DNA of 64,000 nt from Nemopilema nomurai. Lineage: Eukaryota > Cnidaria > Scyphozoa > Rhizostomeae > Rhizostomatidae. Below the pieces are notes generated by a model. That model saw nothing but the letters and a program-made list of their open reading frames with translations, had not been told where the DNA came from and did no database searches. The stretch lies in NCBI GenBank assembly GCA_003864495.1, contig ML133503.1, forward strand, positions 434,001 through 498,000, written 5' to 3'. Both the position numbers and the translations under genes were made by a program. Below, piece by piece: positions 50,613 to 63,372 of this stretch (the first letter of the stretch is position 1; every line of letters starts with the position of its first letter).

Positions 50613-53600
50613 CTGCGGTGCCAATTTGTTTTCAGTCGGACATTTCTAGAGAAACACGGTTAAGGTTGTAAATAAGAACAAAATGAAAAATTCTTTCAGC
50701 GATGTGTAGACACGGTCCCGGTAGTTTAAAGTTTGTAGCAATCTTCGCAATTGCCTGGACAGATGGATTGTTAGATGCAGTAGTTACAACTTACAAGGAG
50801 ACGTCACCGCAGAATCCCTTTTCATTTTCAATAGAGGACTTGATAGGACGCTTTTTTGCGACATTTCATGTACTTCGTGTTCTGACTGGCTCGAAATGCT
50901 TAAGGATACTCTATTTTGACGCTATTACGCAAATGCAAGCTCCGATTTCTTTAACTGGCTGACTGACGTCATTTGCTTTATTTAACTGACCTGAACGTGA
51001 GAAGCAAAACTTACCCTGCCGAGTGGCAATCAACCCCTGAAACCCACTTAGCCCCAGCAATTCCAAATTTTGCATGGTCCTTGAATTGGCAAAAGTTTTC
51101 ATATTTATCCCTTTAATGTTCACGAAGAAATTAAAAAGGACTTTTTTAGCCCTAACGACTATCTCTTGCCATGAAATACTGGCATTTGGGAGGCGGTGAC
51201 TAGGCCATTATTATCGAGCTCCTTTCGCCTTAAGCACTTCCTCTGCTATCCAACAGGAACCACGAACTATGGGAATCTATTCTCGAGAAGCTTTATTGTT
51301 TTGGGGAAAACCCCGTAGGTTGTTTCATCTTTGGATGTGATCCCCCCCCCCTCCTTAGTCCTGACAACCCTTTTTTCTCTAGACCTTTTCTTGCAAGCTA
51401 AACGTATCATCGTTAACTTACGATTCCTGCATACATCTAGACAATTTGAGAATATGTTTGAAACTAATCACCGCAATGTTGTGAATAATCCTACCAAACG
51501 TTATACTGCGATGAATGAATGAGTGCAATACAATACTGACTTGGCTACAGATTGATTGCTTTCGGCGTAACTTAATGCCCTACCTAGGAAGAGTAGCAAG
51601 TTATAATGAGCAGCAAATCACGTGTCGAAATCTCCCATTACAAATCACGTAAGTGAGACATTGTAGGCTGCACAGCGCATTTAGATGTGGTCGAGCCCAT
51701 TATGTGTAAATTCGCAAGGGCAATTCTTTGGAACTGCCCCGTGTGAGATGGGTCGTCATACCAGATGTCAAATGTCCAATAAGTCAGCGTCAGTTATAGA
51801 CGGTATAATATATATTATTAATTTATCTCAGCTAAGATCCGTTATCACTTCCCCGTGCTGTGTCACAAGGCCGAGGGCACAGTCACTGTTTTTGTTCCCA
51901 GTTCGAAAGGGAGCCCATGCCACGTCCTTCTGTCACACTTAAGCCCTGTACATGCTGACCTGACTTCTTAAAGATGCACAACTTGTTCAATTTGCGTCGC
52001 GATGAACCACGCCCATGTTATTTGTCAACGTAGTACGACGAACTAAGATCCGCTCCATTTTGGCCACATTGCCTTTCTGTTGGAAATAACAAGCCTACGT
52101 ATCCCCATTTCTCCTAGATTTTTCAATTTTCTATCAGCGAAGTATCCAGCCGTAAACTGTATTTTATGTTAGTCAGAACTTCGTCAACTTCATTAGGTTG
52201 ATGCGTTTTGTAGCATTGTATATTCTTTTATTCCCGGTATTCATCACCAGCAAAACTACAGTTAGAAGTTTGTTCTGTTTTTCTGGGATCCTTCTCTTTG
52301 TCCAAATGCGGTCATTCAAACTGCCTTGATGATTCATTAATTTTATCATGGTGACGTAGGTACCTGTTTCAAAGACACTTGCTTGCGTATCAGCCCATCC
52401 GACCTTCTCAAATCTAGTCCCTTGCTCTTTTTCGTAGAGTGGCCAGCCCCCTTTTAGGTGTCCAAACAGATTTGATCAACATATTGGATATTTGTTCACA
52501 ACTGTCAGATTTTGCAAAGGTTCTTTCCTTTTTACTATTCTTATATGCATTTGACTTGAACTCTCCGCAGTAAATGACAGAAGAAAGGAAGCGACATTGT
52601 CAGTGGTTTAATTGGCCGTCCTCCCTAATTTAACGCCTCCTTTCCCAGGCCAATAATTGGGGGGCCATCCATAGGAGCTTCCATGCATCATATCATATTA
52701 CCTCTTATTCGAGAGATTGAAAATTCATGGTCGAATCGAATGTTATCCTTAAAGTACCCCATAATTAGTGTTAGCGCGTATCTTGCGCTTATCAGACTTG
52801 ATTGAAACATTATCATTGATAACCGTGTTTAATTAAAAAGGATACGCTTCTAAATGAGATATTTGAACTTCACTAGCTGTGACTTCACGGATTCTACTTT
52901 GACTTTCTACTCCTCTGCAACCCAGCATTATTAACACTGTCCAATGCTTTATACAGTCAGTATTAATTGCATCAAGTTCTTCTCAACTGGTACTTTTGTG
53001 ATGCCAAGAAAAGGACATTTTTCCCTGCTGCCCTCTAGCTGACGCAAGGCCAAACACGAAACGGCCTGTACTGCACCTAACTCTTACTTCGTTAGTCCTT
53101 AAGAAGTATTTGCCATTGCTCTCCTTCTTAGCAACGCCCAGCCTTGTTTGAGCTCAGCCAAACCTGCAACGATTTTGAAGCTCTAAGAAGAAAAAAATAT
53201 ATTGAAAACGATAATGTTTTTATAGCGCGAGACCCCGAAGGTACTTGTTTAGTGCGGGTCCTCTTATCCTAATTATATGATAAAACTAATTTTAAAGGTC
53301 TTCTCAGTAACAGAATGCGGTGTTGCCATTAGGCCTCGCAAGCTTGTGGCATCTGTCGTTCACAGTAGTTTTCCCTGGGGTCGGGCCTTAAGATTTTGCG
53401 AGGTTTCCGCAACTCAATTAACCACACATTTTCCTCGCAGGCGGCCTAATTTCGTGCTTAATTGTATCACCTTTAATTTAAAGTTGCTTCACCCTGTGTA
53501 CTGATTGCGGAAGCTGTTGAACTTGTAGCGCCATTTGCATTCTAATTGACAAAACTGGCCTCAAGGCCACCTGCTCAACCACTCATTTCGTGTTATCAAA

Positions 53601-55385
53601 GGAGCCGACGAGATATGCGTTCAAAAGCACGGAGTCTTTTTACTTAACATCCAGAAGAGGTTGCATCTAAGACGAGGCTGGGAAACTTTGACGAGGCATC
53701 TGGTCTAAACCTCTAGTTTCCTATTTGAATGCTTTCTTGAGAGTATCATTATACCACCCACCATCTAAAATCCAGTGGCGACTGATTTGATTAACTGCTT
53801 CTGTATTTTTTGCCCAACTTATATAATTTTATAGATATATTCCCGTGCATTGGCCTAATTCTTAAATGCTCAAATGCATCAATTCAACCAAGCTTTCCTC
53901 TTTTTTCATGAACTCTCTCATGACCTCACCCCAATGACCTCCACCCAGTCTGATACAGACACCCGCACATGCTGCACCCTTTCTTGGATAACCCCCCCCC
54001 CGAGAGCATCCTTCGCTTAAACATTTCAGAAACCTTTAATTCAAAAAAGGTAAACTTCTATGTTGAAATACCAAAGGTAAGCATGACATTAGTGATAGAA
54101 AATAATGAGGTATCATTATTTATCAATTTCTGCAATAAAATATTTAATTTAATTCAGCAAAGCACCTTGTCTGTTTATTAAGTCTAAAATTTATGTCCTA
54201 AGATATTTTTCAAAGAATGGTTGCCTACAATCTCATCTACACATTACCCACATCTTCTGTTGTATTTATTAACTTCAAGAGCATTATGACCTTTTATCAA
54301 TGCATAAACTAATTTGTTTCAAATATGCTAGACTGGAGAGCTCCACAGGTAATACTTCACTCGCTGCAACTGGTTGCCTAGCACCGCGTTGCCTTCTTAG
54401 CAAAAACCAAGATGAACGCTCGAGAAGCCGCTTAAATCCACACCCACTTGCTTATAGCCCTGCGATGCACGAAACAACTTGAGCCCCGATTCTCGAGCAA
54501 CCGCAAGATTATTTTCGTACCTAATACATTGTCGGGTCCTTCTCATACAACGCCCTCGATTCCTCAAGCGATTACGCAATGCAAACGCACGGTTTCTACT
54601 TGGCTGGTGAACCGAGTTGATCCCAGGCTCCTAATGCACTAGGCGTTGCATTGTTCGTGTTCCTTTACAAATATGGCAAGTCTCGAAATTGGCTTCTCTT
54701 TATCAGTTCGGTGGATGCTTTCCTTCTGAAGGAGGATCATTTCTAAAATGATTCAAATTTTTCGGAGTTGGTAGTTCATTATTTACTCTATCTTCAAACC
54801 ACCTTGCATGTTTAAGTGACATTTCTTTGCCATTTTTTTGCCTTAGACAATGCAGGTACGCGTCCATGGTTGTGATGTTTTAAGTTCATAAGTTTCTCTG
54901 CCTGATGATTCAATCCCAATGCAATCGCTACTCGGAAAAAACCAGCATACGTAGAAAAACTCTTCTGAAGTTATAACACTTTCTCTCATGTGCGCTGTAA
55001 AGTTACTTTCTGCATCGCTGAGTGGAACTTCTATGACTTTTTTCTGTCAATTATTCCAAAAAACCTAATTTAGTTGCAGGTAGTGGAAATGAAGGCAAAG
55101 TTACTTTTCTTTTCCATAATCTCTTCCTTCATCATATGTACAATGAAAATCTATCTACATCATAATTCTACTAGCGCTAATATATACATTTATAGTTACA
55201 AGCAAATCAGTAAGGCATTAGCAAGACCCTGCTGCATTTCAGAGATTGTTGGTTCTGGAAGCGGGGGATTCAAGTCACGTCCTGCACGACAAGGCATGCT
55301 AACTTTGAGGAAAATGCTGATTTTCTTGTTAGTTTTAAGATTTATGTTACAAGCATCAACTTGCTGGCCGATTCGTTCAGCCATT
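50613..55385. other. Intergenic region between NuSAP and Sp5 (convergent genes)
   Basis: About 4.8 kb between the 3' ends of two convergent genes. No open frame carries a recognisable protein. C-runs occur at about 51344-51351 and 53992-54001. No canonical AATAAA was found close after the NuSAP stop; AATAAG occurs near 50666. Nothing else can be supported. Confidence 0.6.
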
Positions 55386-56435
55386 TTACTCTACTTGAAT
55401 CAGATTATCTGTCTCGGTTATGCTTGTGACGTCAACATTCTCATCGTTAATTTTCGAGTCCATAGATTCATCAGTGTCTTCTGCTATGCTGCCCTTCTTG
55501 TTGTTAGAATGCGTCTTCATGTGTTTCGACAAGTGATCGCTTCGTGTAAATCTTTTACCGCATTCGGAACAAGAGAATCTCTTTTCGCCTGTGTGCGTTC
55601 TCAGATGGCGCTGCAGTTCATCCGATCTAGTGAAGCTCTTATTGCAAAACAGCCAGTTGCAAACAAAAGGCCGCTCTCCACTGTGCCAGCGAAGGTGTGC
55701 TTTCAAATGAGATGTTTTCCCGTACACCTTCCCGCATCCTGGGATGTGACAGATGTGCTGTTTCGGCTTATTAGGAGAGCTCCTGCCCGATTGACAATTG
55801 GGACATTTGCACCTGCGGCACCGGCGGGTCACGCCGACCGAAGGCGAGTTCGCCGGGCGCATCGTGGCGGAGTGAGACACACTGCCAATGTTCATCATAG
55901 CTGGATGGCTGCTTGCAGATGACGTGCTGCTGGGAATCTGAGGCAACGGCAGCAGCGAGTTGGGGTTGACCAGAAAGTGTCCTTGGATACCTGACTGATG
56001 ACTGAGCCACGATGGCAACAACGGCTCGTGGTTCGGCGAAATGTGGCGCGGCTGGGAAGGCGTGCTCTTGACTGGACTTGCGAGGGAGCAGTTGTGCTTG
56101 ACGGGGCAGTGGGGCGCAGAGACCCGCACCGTTGGCTCAAATGCGTACTGGTTGTTCTTCTTCATTTCTGGGGAGATGGACAAAACTGTGACTGGAGCCA
56201 CCGGAACTTTTGAATGCGAGCTGACACATGGGAAGTCGGAGCGAAATTGAGACTCTTTGTGTGAGACTAGTGAGTGGTCATGGCAGCGTTGTAAGACTCT
56301 GGAGTGAATCGAGACATCGGTTTGCCAGGGCTGGAACAGTTTCTTTGTCTGTTCCACGTCAAACATCGATGATTGTTGCCCAATCTTTTTGCAAGTTGCA
56401 GCAAGCATTGCGAGTGGAGAGTGTGTTTTGTGCTC
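55386..56435 (-). CDS. Sp5: Sp5 exon 2: SP box, Btd box and three zinc fingers
   Basis: Starts after a strong acceptor (TTACTTTCCACAG on the minus strand, ending at 56436), giving [13 protein letters not shown] in frame. The open frame continues upstream of this acceptor to an ATG at 56471, but that ATG lies in the polypyrimidine part of the intron, so it is probably not the start. All six zinc-ligand pairs are intact. The large plus-strand open frame 55074-55922 over this exon is its antisense shadow. Confidence 0.93.
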   Translation of the reverse strand, partial: EHKTHSPLAMLAATCKKIGQQSSMFDVEQTKKLFQPWQTDVSIHSRVLQRCHDHSLVSHKESQFRSDFPCVSSHSKVPVAPVTVLSISPEMKKNNQYAFEPTVRVSAPHCPVKHNCSLASPVKSTPSQPRHISPNHEPLLPSWLSHQSGIQGHFLVNPNSLLPLPQIPSSTSSASSHPAMMNIGSVSHSATMRPANSPSVGVTRRCRRCKCPNCQSGRSSPNKPKQHICHIPGCGKVYGKTSHLKAHLRWHSGERPFVCNWLFCNKSFTRSDELQRHLRTHTGEKRFSCSECGKRFTRSDHLSKHMKTHSNNKKGSIAEDTDESMDSKINDENVDVTSITETDNLIQVE

Positions 56436-57904
56436 CTGTGGAAAGTAATTGTATTTACAATTAAATGACATGTTTAATGGTTTACCTACAAAAACAGACC
56501 TATAAATCTAATTTCATATAAGCTAAGGACAATTAATTTTAGTAATTGACAGGAAACATTAGTGGACTACGTCAACCACTAATGGGGAAGCATGAAAAAC
56601 AAATCCAGTCGTGTCGAAATGAGCTAATTTTCTGTGCAAAGAAATTTCCAAGACCCATGTAAAATAAGAAAGATCTTGTTCCAAAAGGGCGAAACCAAAA
56701 TTGTGAAACTTTAGTAACTCTTCGTTTGAGCACAAATTCAGTCCTTATTGCATTAGCCACCAAGAAGTGGATGCGTAGGCAAAACAACCTCACAATGCTC
56801 CTACAGGATAGTTCAAACCGAAAATATCGAACTTGATAGAGCCTATAAGATAGAACCACTTGTTTATATTTCGTTTCAATGGGTATTTGGTGCACATCTA
56901 CCTCTGTCAAAGGACATGGAGTCTTGTAATGCTTGTTTTGTGTTGCTATGTTTTGAAGTTGGCCAGTTGGCCAGCCGAATGTAGACAGACCTAGTTGTAT
57001 GAACAACTGGCCTATACTGCCAGTTTAATAACATTTTATTTTATCTTGATGTCAGCGGAACAATGTGTATACCATTTTATTTTATGGTTCGTATCTGAAA
57101 GGGAGTTTTGCCATCTATGGCCCCAAAATAAGTTATGAGCATGACTAGGGACAATAAATGTTTCCAACCAGCTCCAAGTTGAGTTTCAGAACACTGTTTA
57201 CGATTTGAGAAGAAGTGGGAATTCCATCGGTGCTAGCTTGGCACTATTGATCGTTGGATGTTTCTCGAAAATCAATAAAAACAAGAACTGGAAAGACTAT
57301 GCCGGGATCGACCAAGTTGTCTGGTAACTGACCTTTTGATTATTAGACATCTATCAAACTCAACAGAGCAGTGTCTAGGACAATAGGAACGAAGGACCTG
57401 TGTACCTAGTTCTTCCAAGGAGAGATTACAATGCAGACTTTCTACCCTAGATGCTAAATGGTCAGGCATGTACTCGCGCCGCCTTTGCGCTCAATTAGTG
57501 GAGCCAAAGCCAAACAAAAATCGTATTTGCTTGTGAACAACAATGAGATCCTACAGTGCTTGCGTAAACACAAACTGCATCCAAACAAGGCCAAACTGGA
57601 AGACACTCGAGAAGTGGCTCTAAATTAGTAGGTCCACTGCTCCTGTTTTGGTTCAAGGTGGCTGAGAAATAGTACCAAATATCCTACAAACATGGTTATA
57701 AATGTCAGTGATGGATTTGCCCTTGTTGTGTTTTGTGACCTCCTCCTACAAGAATTGAACCGCCTCGTTCCTTTCACGGACTAGAGTCTTCAAATGCCCT
57801 CCTCCTTCCTCCCATTCTTTAACAGGAAAGGAAATGCGACAAAAAAGGCTACTTACACATGGAAGCATGAAGCTTTTGCAGCCTGGCCCGGTCGGTGGAG
57901 ACAT
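55386..57904 (-). CDS. Sp5: Sp5-type zinc-finger transcription factor, whole gene
   Basis: Two exons on the minus strand: 57904-57857 (16 codons) and 56435-55386 (349 codons plus TAA), total about 365 residues against about 400 in vertebrate Sp5. Features in order: SP box [14 protein letters not shown] (22-35), FQPW (50-53) as in Sp5's LF-PW segment, Ser/Pro-rich middle, Buttonhead box [12 protein letters not shown] (about 220-231), three C2H2 fingers (245-325), acidic tail. Finger 2 with [30 protein letters not shown] favours Sp5 over Sp1-4. Recognition helices carry KTSHLKA, RSDELQR and RSDHLSK, the GC/GT-box set. In vertebrates and Hydra, Sp5 is a Wnt/beta-catenin target that feeds back on Wnt signalling. 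An Sp6-9 assignment is the main alternative. Confidence 0.9.
56436..57856 (-). other. Sp5: Sp5 intron 1
   Basis: 1.4 kb, AT-rich, no recognised coding or repeat content. Bounded by GTAAGT (minus strand, 57856) and CCACAG (56436). Confidence 0.6.
57857..57904 (-). CDS. Sp5: Proposed Sp5 exon 1
   Basis: Minus-strand ATG at 57904-57902, sixteen codons ([16 protein letters not shown]), then a perfect GTAAGT donor at 57856-57851. Phase 0 matches exon 2. Sp-family genes usually have a short first coding exon before the SP box, which agrees. The residues themselves are not recognisably conserved, so another upstream exon could be used instead. Confidence 0.6.
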
Positions 57905-58057
57905 TGCTCGTCTGTTGATGTTTAATATCTTTCATAAAATAACAAGAAATGCGATGCCGAATTTCACGTACGCACTCTATAAGGCGAGAAACGCGAATGA
58001 ATTCAACTTCTCTCCTCCTACTCCTTAGATCCCTCAGCTGTTTCTAGCTCTTAAAAC

Positions 58058-58710
58058 TTCAAAGGATGCCGCGTGAATAGAGCAGACATCAGAAGGGCCG
58101 CAAACCAATCATTCATGGAGGCGGCTTCTTTTATGTCAAAGTGATGGACCGCCTCTCGCTGCGATTTGGCGCGCGTTAATAGGATTGCATTGTGTCAAAG
58201 ATGAAATGGGTGGGATTTGGGCGGTCAACTAATGAATACATAGGAGGGAAAGAAATTAGTGCTCTTGATCAAAGAAAAATGCCGACAAACGACCACTGTC
58301 ATTGGCTGATTTAAAATAGAGAGATCGTGTGTTGACACATTCACGATATAATAACCAAACAATACGAGTTTCTATTGTTTATATCCGATCAATCAGCCCA
58401 CCACACCATTTATGATTCAAAGATGGTCATCGAAAATTCTTTTGAAGTTTGCCGCCGTTATTATAATGTGAAAAGATTTGGGATTATCAATTCAACGAGT
58501 TCACAAACAGGATTTGTGCTGTGAGACTTAAAGGGACCGGCTTTGCAGCAAGTCTCCATGCTTTTGTGTGTTCGCGGAGCGTCGGTGAATTGAATTTGTA
58601 AGACGTTGGAAACCCTGGTTGGAAACCATAAGAAATGCGAGCTGATAGCTGTGCAAACGTCTTATCCGCGGATTGAATCAAAGACGGGCCTTCGCACGAC
58701 CTATTCAAAG
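58058..58710. promoter_or_regulatory. Cluster of seven TCF/LEF-like sites upstream of Sp5
   Basis: TCAAAG with its preceding base occurs at 58058-58064 (TTCAAAG), 58135-58141 and 58194-58200 (GTCAAAG), 58268-58274 (ATCAAAG), 58416-58422 (TTCAAAG), 58677-58683 (ATCAAAG) and 58704-58710 (TTCAAAG). All are in plus orientation, 150-810 bases upstream of the Sp5 start. Five fit WWCAAAG fully. A CCAAT box for the minus strand (ATTGG, 58301-58305) and an E2F-like TTTGGCGC (58165-58172) lie among them. Enhancer or promoter function is inferred. Confidence 0.55.
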
Positions 58711-59854
58711 GACGACCAGCTTGACATTTTCTCTACGTAAATACGACGCAGCTTTCGTTCAGGTTGCTCCTGAGCCTTGGCGACTATGTCAACCTCGCAG
58801 TCGAAGAGGCAGAAAGGAAATGGCCTATTTTGTCGAAATCACCACCGAGTACAGGCATAACATTGCCAAATTATTCGTTGCCCGCGCGAATGTTTTGTTT
58901 GCAAGTGGTATTTTAGGAAGCAGGGCATTCACTACTGGTGGTGGCAGGTGGAAATATGATATCGGGAAAAGGGGTAATGAAAGTGTGGGGGCCGACTGGG
59001 GGTGGAAAATGCTCAGGGTCGATCTTGACCTCATATTTTATTTTGGTAAAGTCTGTCAGAGAGGTTGGGCTTTCCGAGTTTCTAGATGGTTTGAGATTCT
59101 CAAATCATTTAGAAGTGATTTTTTTCCATAATAGCAATATTTTCCTGAAATGGCATTTTTTAACAACATCGAAAACTACCATTTTTGAAGACTGTACCTG
59201 TCGACTATTGTGCAAGAATATTTTACAAATTAATTCTACAATGTTTTTGCACCCTTACGTGGTATTTGAAAGTCATCCTTGCTCTGCGTTTCGAAAAGTG
59301 TTTGCTAGTCTCTTTTTCGATACGAAGCGTTCAACACGAGCCCCTATCAACTTAATTCGTTTGCTTTCTGGCCAGCCGAACAGGAGTGAACCTTGCCCGC
59401 CCCCGCTTCTCTGCATTTAATTATGAATTCTTGTGGTCTTGATAGTATGTTCAATCTTCCCAAAAGTTCGCGGTGGACAAAACCTACCTTTGTTTTTCGA
59501 GCAGACACTCGCCTCGTTTTCGTGTCAAGAACCTGGAACAATTGAAAACTGAACGGCGAATCGATGTTTTGGGAGTGGACAGTGCTCTGCCGTGCAGACT
59601 GAATACAGTAGGGTCAGGTTTGTCTGGTTTTGCGTGTACGGGATGTTAGCAAAACTAGCCGAGCTGTGACTTGCATGTAGACCAACTACTGTTGCAAGTA
59701 CTAACGAATTCTAGACTATCATGGTAACATTAGAAATATTTGAACTGATATTCGTGAGTTTATAAACTTCAATGTCTGCGAATAGTTTTGGGATATGCCA
59801 GGTGAGCTTGATGTTCTATGAATTACCATCCTGACCATCACCGTCTTCAAACTA

Positions 59855-60252
59855 CACGCATTTTTTATAAGGAATCACTTTTTAAGGAACTTACATGTAG
59901 AAGGCCAAAATATATAAAGAAGTTATACTACTAAAAACAAAATCCCTAAGGAACTTTTCGTTTAGAAAATTTTTTATAACTGCCAGCATCAAGAGCTAAA
60001 AAGCCCGTTCCATTCATTTGCAGCCAATACTCGCATAGATTGTTTGCTATTCGTGTGTCAAGTGCTTTATCGAGTAGTTTCCGCAAAGTCTATCTCGCCC
60101 CTCTCTCCACTAAGTGTTAAGGCTTATTGATGTGCAGTGAAAATTAAGGAACTTTTAAGGAACTTTTGGTATTAAAATCTGATGACTTGAGGTCTACAAA
60201 TAAGGAACTTTTGGAACTAGGCCTTGTGGTAGGTTCCTTATAAAAAAGCGTG
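59855..60252. mobile_element. MITE with ~20-bp terminal inverted repeats and TA target duplication
   Basis: The left end (from 59851, ACTACACGC then ATTTTTTATAAGGAA) is matched in reverse complement by the right end (60234-60256, TTCCTTATAAAAAA then GCGTGTAGT), with one base inserted. TA sits at 59853-59854 and 60253-60254, as expected of a Tc1/mariner-type insertion, giving an element of 398 bp. AAGGAACTT is repeated inside at about 59884, 59948, 60146, 60157 and 60202. There is no coding capacity, so it would have depended on a transposase elsewhere. Confidence 0.8.
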
Positions 60253-63246
60253 TAGTCCTAAATAACATGTTTGCGTTGCTGCTTCACCAAATAGCATGTA
60301 TTTTCTTCACATATTCCCATGGCTGATGAAGGTAAATGTATGAACGATAAAGACAGCATTTGCAAAATCTGAAGTGGCGAATCGACTAGGTATTATTGTC
60401 ATTTGAGGGATCGACCATCTAAATATCACTTTTTATGGAAATATTAGTCGAAACATTTGACCGCAGAGTGACCAAATTTGAATAACATTAAACACATTCA
60501 ACATCTCTAAGTTACAATTTGCACAGCTTATTAGCTGGTAGCTGATCCAGGCTTGCTTGACAAACAGCTTACTGGTCACAGGCTTAGAGAGCACATGGGT
60601 GCTTAATCCGATCAATTTCCAATGCTTCTCCCCTCCTCTAGCTACATTTTGTGCAAGCACAAGCCAAACCTTGGGGATATAGCACTTTCACTGACATGTA
60701 GTAATAAGCATGACCACAAGAAAAACGTGAAGAGAGGGCGTATTCCTTATGAATTACTTTACAATCGTGTAACTACAATCTTTGTACTTGCTTGGAAGAA
60801 AGAAGATTCATCTCATGACTACGTTTCTTCCCTTTTCTCTTTTCATTCTCCGTTCTCACTTTGAGATAAGCTTGTCTCTGCTCGCTTTCCAGTACACAAA
60901 ATATTTATCGCTCTGAGGCAAAACCTTCAATATTTGTTCATGGCTTGAATGGTAGTTTCTGGCTTTTGCTCTGGGGCAATGAATTAAGTATTTGTTCGCA
61001 GTTTGAATTGTAGTTTCTGAAGTCTGATAAGCTTGTCAAATCACTAAAGTGCGTTATTGGGCTTAATGTTTCGGGCTAATGGTCCCTCTCTATTGGATAT
61101 GACTCTGTATTAGAGCGATGTCTCATGTCATTAAACTGTGTCATGCTAAATTGACATTGATAAATTTTTGCTTCCAGTTGAACGTGTAAACAGAATAAAG
61201 CCTTTCATTTTGCAGATTGAGGGTGAAGACGCGATGATATCTATGGCAAATAGGGGCTTCTAATAACCGTCCATCTTGGCTTGTCTTTTTGATTAACAGA
61301 GTGGATCGGGATCAAGCGCAAAAGTGTGATCCTGTCAAGACACGTGATCACAGTTCAATTAAAACGCTATACCTCCTTTTATTTGATTGTCAGTTTAACG
61401 CAAATGGCCATAGTTATGCGGTTCTCATTCGTTCTTCAACTGAGACCGTTTGTTCGTTGTGACGTCATTTAACTTCGAATGCTCTTCAACCGGTGACGCA
61501 GAAATTAGCCAAAAGTTTGGGGGAGAAGAGGGTTGTAAAGAAAAATACGTAATTGATATACCCCCCTGTGTTAGGTAGAGATGCGCCATTGGCGTTATTC
61601 AAGGGAATGGATTATACAGGGCGTGCACAAGTCTAAAGAAAGTACATAGACATTTACATAATTGGTACGTGAAGTTCAATGTGATATATATATATACTCA
61701 ATCTGCAGACAGTACTGTTTCGCCCTTTGTATAATGTTTGATGCATCACTTTCATAGAAACGTTGCAAAAAACTTGGTGCACAATTATATTACTATTTTC
61801 TATAGAAAGGCACCCCACTCCGAAGAGGTACTAGCCCCCCTCCCTAGCCTTCTCTCTCCAAATCCTTGTGGCCCCAACCCGGATTTATTACTGCCTCATT
61901 GATGTGTCTTTTGCTATTTTGTTAGGGGGCGTTCCAAAAGAGAGACGGATTATTTCTAAATTAGGGTTGTCTAATAAATATCCTGACTTCTGGGTAAGTT
62001 AACTTAGTGGAAATGACTGGATAGATTAACTTATTTGTGGTTCTCCTTTGCATTTTTTTACAAAATGAAAATTTTTTTTGCTTTACTTATACAGGGACCG
62101 ATGGAATTTCATTTGGATCGAAGAGGCATTACGCCCTCTAAGCCCCCCTTTTGGCACATTCCTACTCTTTTCTAAATCACCTTGATTTTGAATGTCATAA
62201 TTAACAGAGAAAACTAGGCCAAATAAAGAGTCTTGGTAACAGTTTTCATAAGGCAGGGCAGACGAATTATGGGCCTAAATCGACGTTTCCTACCTAATAT
62301 TTCAAGGCTTTCTAATTGAACAGTCTAACGGTTGGGAAAACTTTCGTTATGAAAACCTACTATAATGCCCTCCCTAACCCTGGTTTGTAGAGTGGGCAAG
62401 GCCGATTTCATCTGAGAATGAACTATTGGTTGAATAGTGCAGCAAAATTACCAATGCACTCTTGCAGAAAATAAATGCAGCACAAATTTGAGGGGGACGT
62501 TTGGTACAGAGAAAAGTTCATTCAAAGTTTAACAGTTATACTTGAAGTTCATAGGGAAACATCCTGACGGTGGGAGTAGAAACTTGTTTTTAGCAAACGA
62601 CTTCTGTCCATTAAAGACGATTACAAAATCGGTCCATTAAGTCATTCTTTCATGAGTTGTACTTATATGCGATCGTTCTTATGAGCTCCAGTAGGAACCC
62701 AAACGTGTATCTAATCGTCTTACTTTATGTTTCTTGGCAGCCATGTTGATTTTGTAATAGGCCAATTTGATATTTGCTGTGGTTATAAAGCGCCGGCTAA
62801 AATGAAGTAGAGTCATGATCTATACCTGAAAAACTTTCCTAGAGCAGTTCACTTGCAGCCTTCTGAAGAGATGGTTGCTTCTTCTGTAGATAGCATTGTT
62901 TCTTCAAGCACCAGCTATTCAAATTGCCTCTTATTGAAAATGAGACAAATATTTGAATTGCAGGTGGAAGACTTTTCTGTTCCTTTGGCGGCATTTATTT
63001 TAAACATTGCGTTTAGGCAGCATTGAAGTTAATGTTACATAATTGAAAATTGCAGGTTGCAGCCATTACACAATAATGGCGACAAAGACCAGTTACCAAG
63101 TAATTGTTCATCGGCTTCTCAGGGCAAACAACTGTCTGGGACAGACAGAACTTGCACTGGTCGACAACATTCATTAGTTTTTGTTATCCTTAGTCAGAGT
63201 TTTGTGTTTTCCTGTTTGTCTTGGTTATTTAGACGCAAATCACGAC

Positions 63247-63372
63247 AAAAAGCAGATACAGTTTACAAGTTATCTAGGGCCCCACCTTAAGACAAAGTGG
63301 CTGCAGTTAACAATTTATCTAGCGCCCCACCTTTAGATAAAAGCAGATATGATTTCCAAGTTATCTAGAGCT
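63247..63372. repeat. Three divergent ~55-bp tandem units
   Basis: Three adjacent copies contain AAGCAGATACAGTT / GGCTGCAGTTAACA / AAGCAGATATGATT followed by AA(G/T)TTATCTAG and, in the first two, GCCCCACCTTAAGA or GCCCCACCTTTAGA. Confidence 0.75.

Noticed and set aside
55074..55922. 282-codon plus-strand open frame
   Set aside because: It overlaps the zinc-finger exon of Sp5 on the opposite strand, and its composition follows antisense of a GC-richer coding exon. No protein similarity.
58673..59131. 152-codon plus-strand frame upstream of Sp5, with antisense partners
   Set aside because: No similarity, open frames on both strands, and it begins within the TCF-like cluster; treated as chance.
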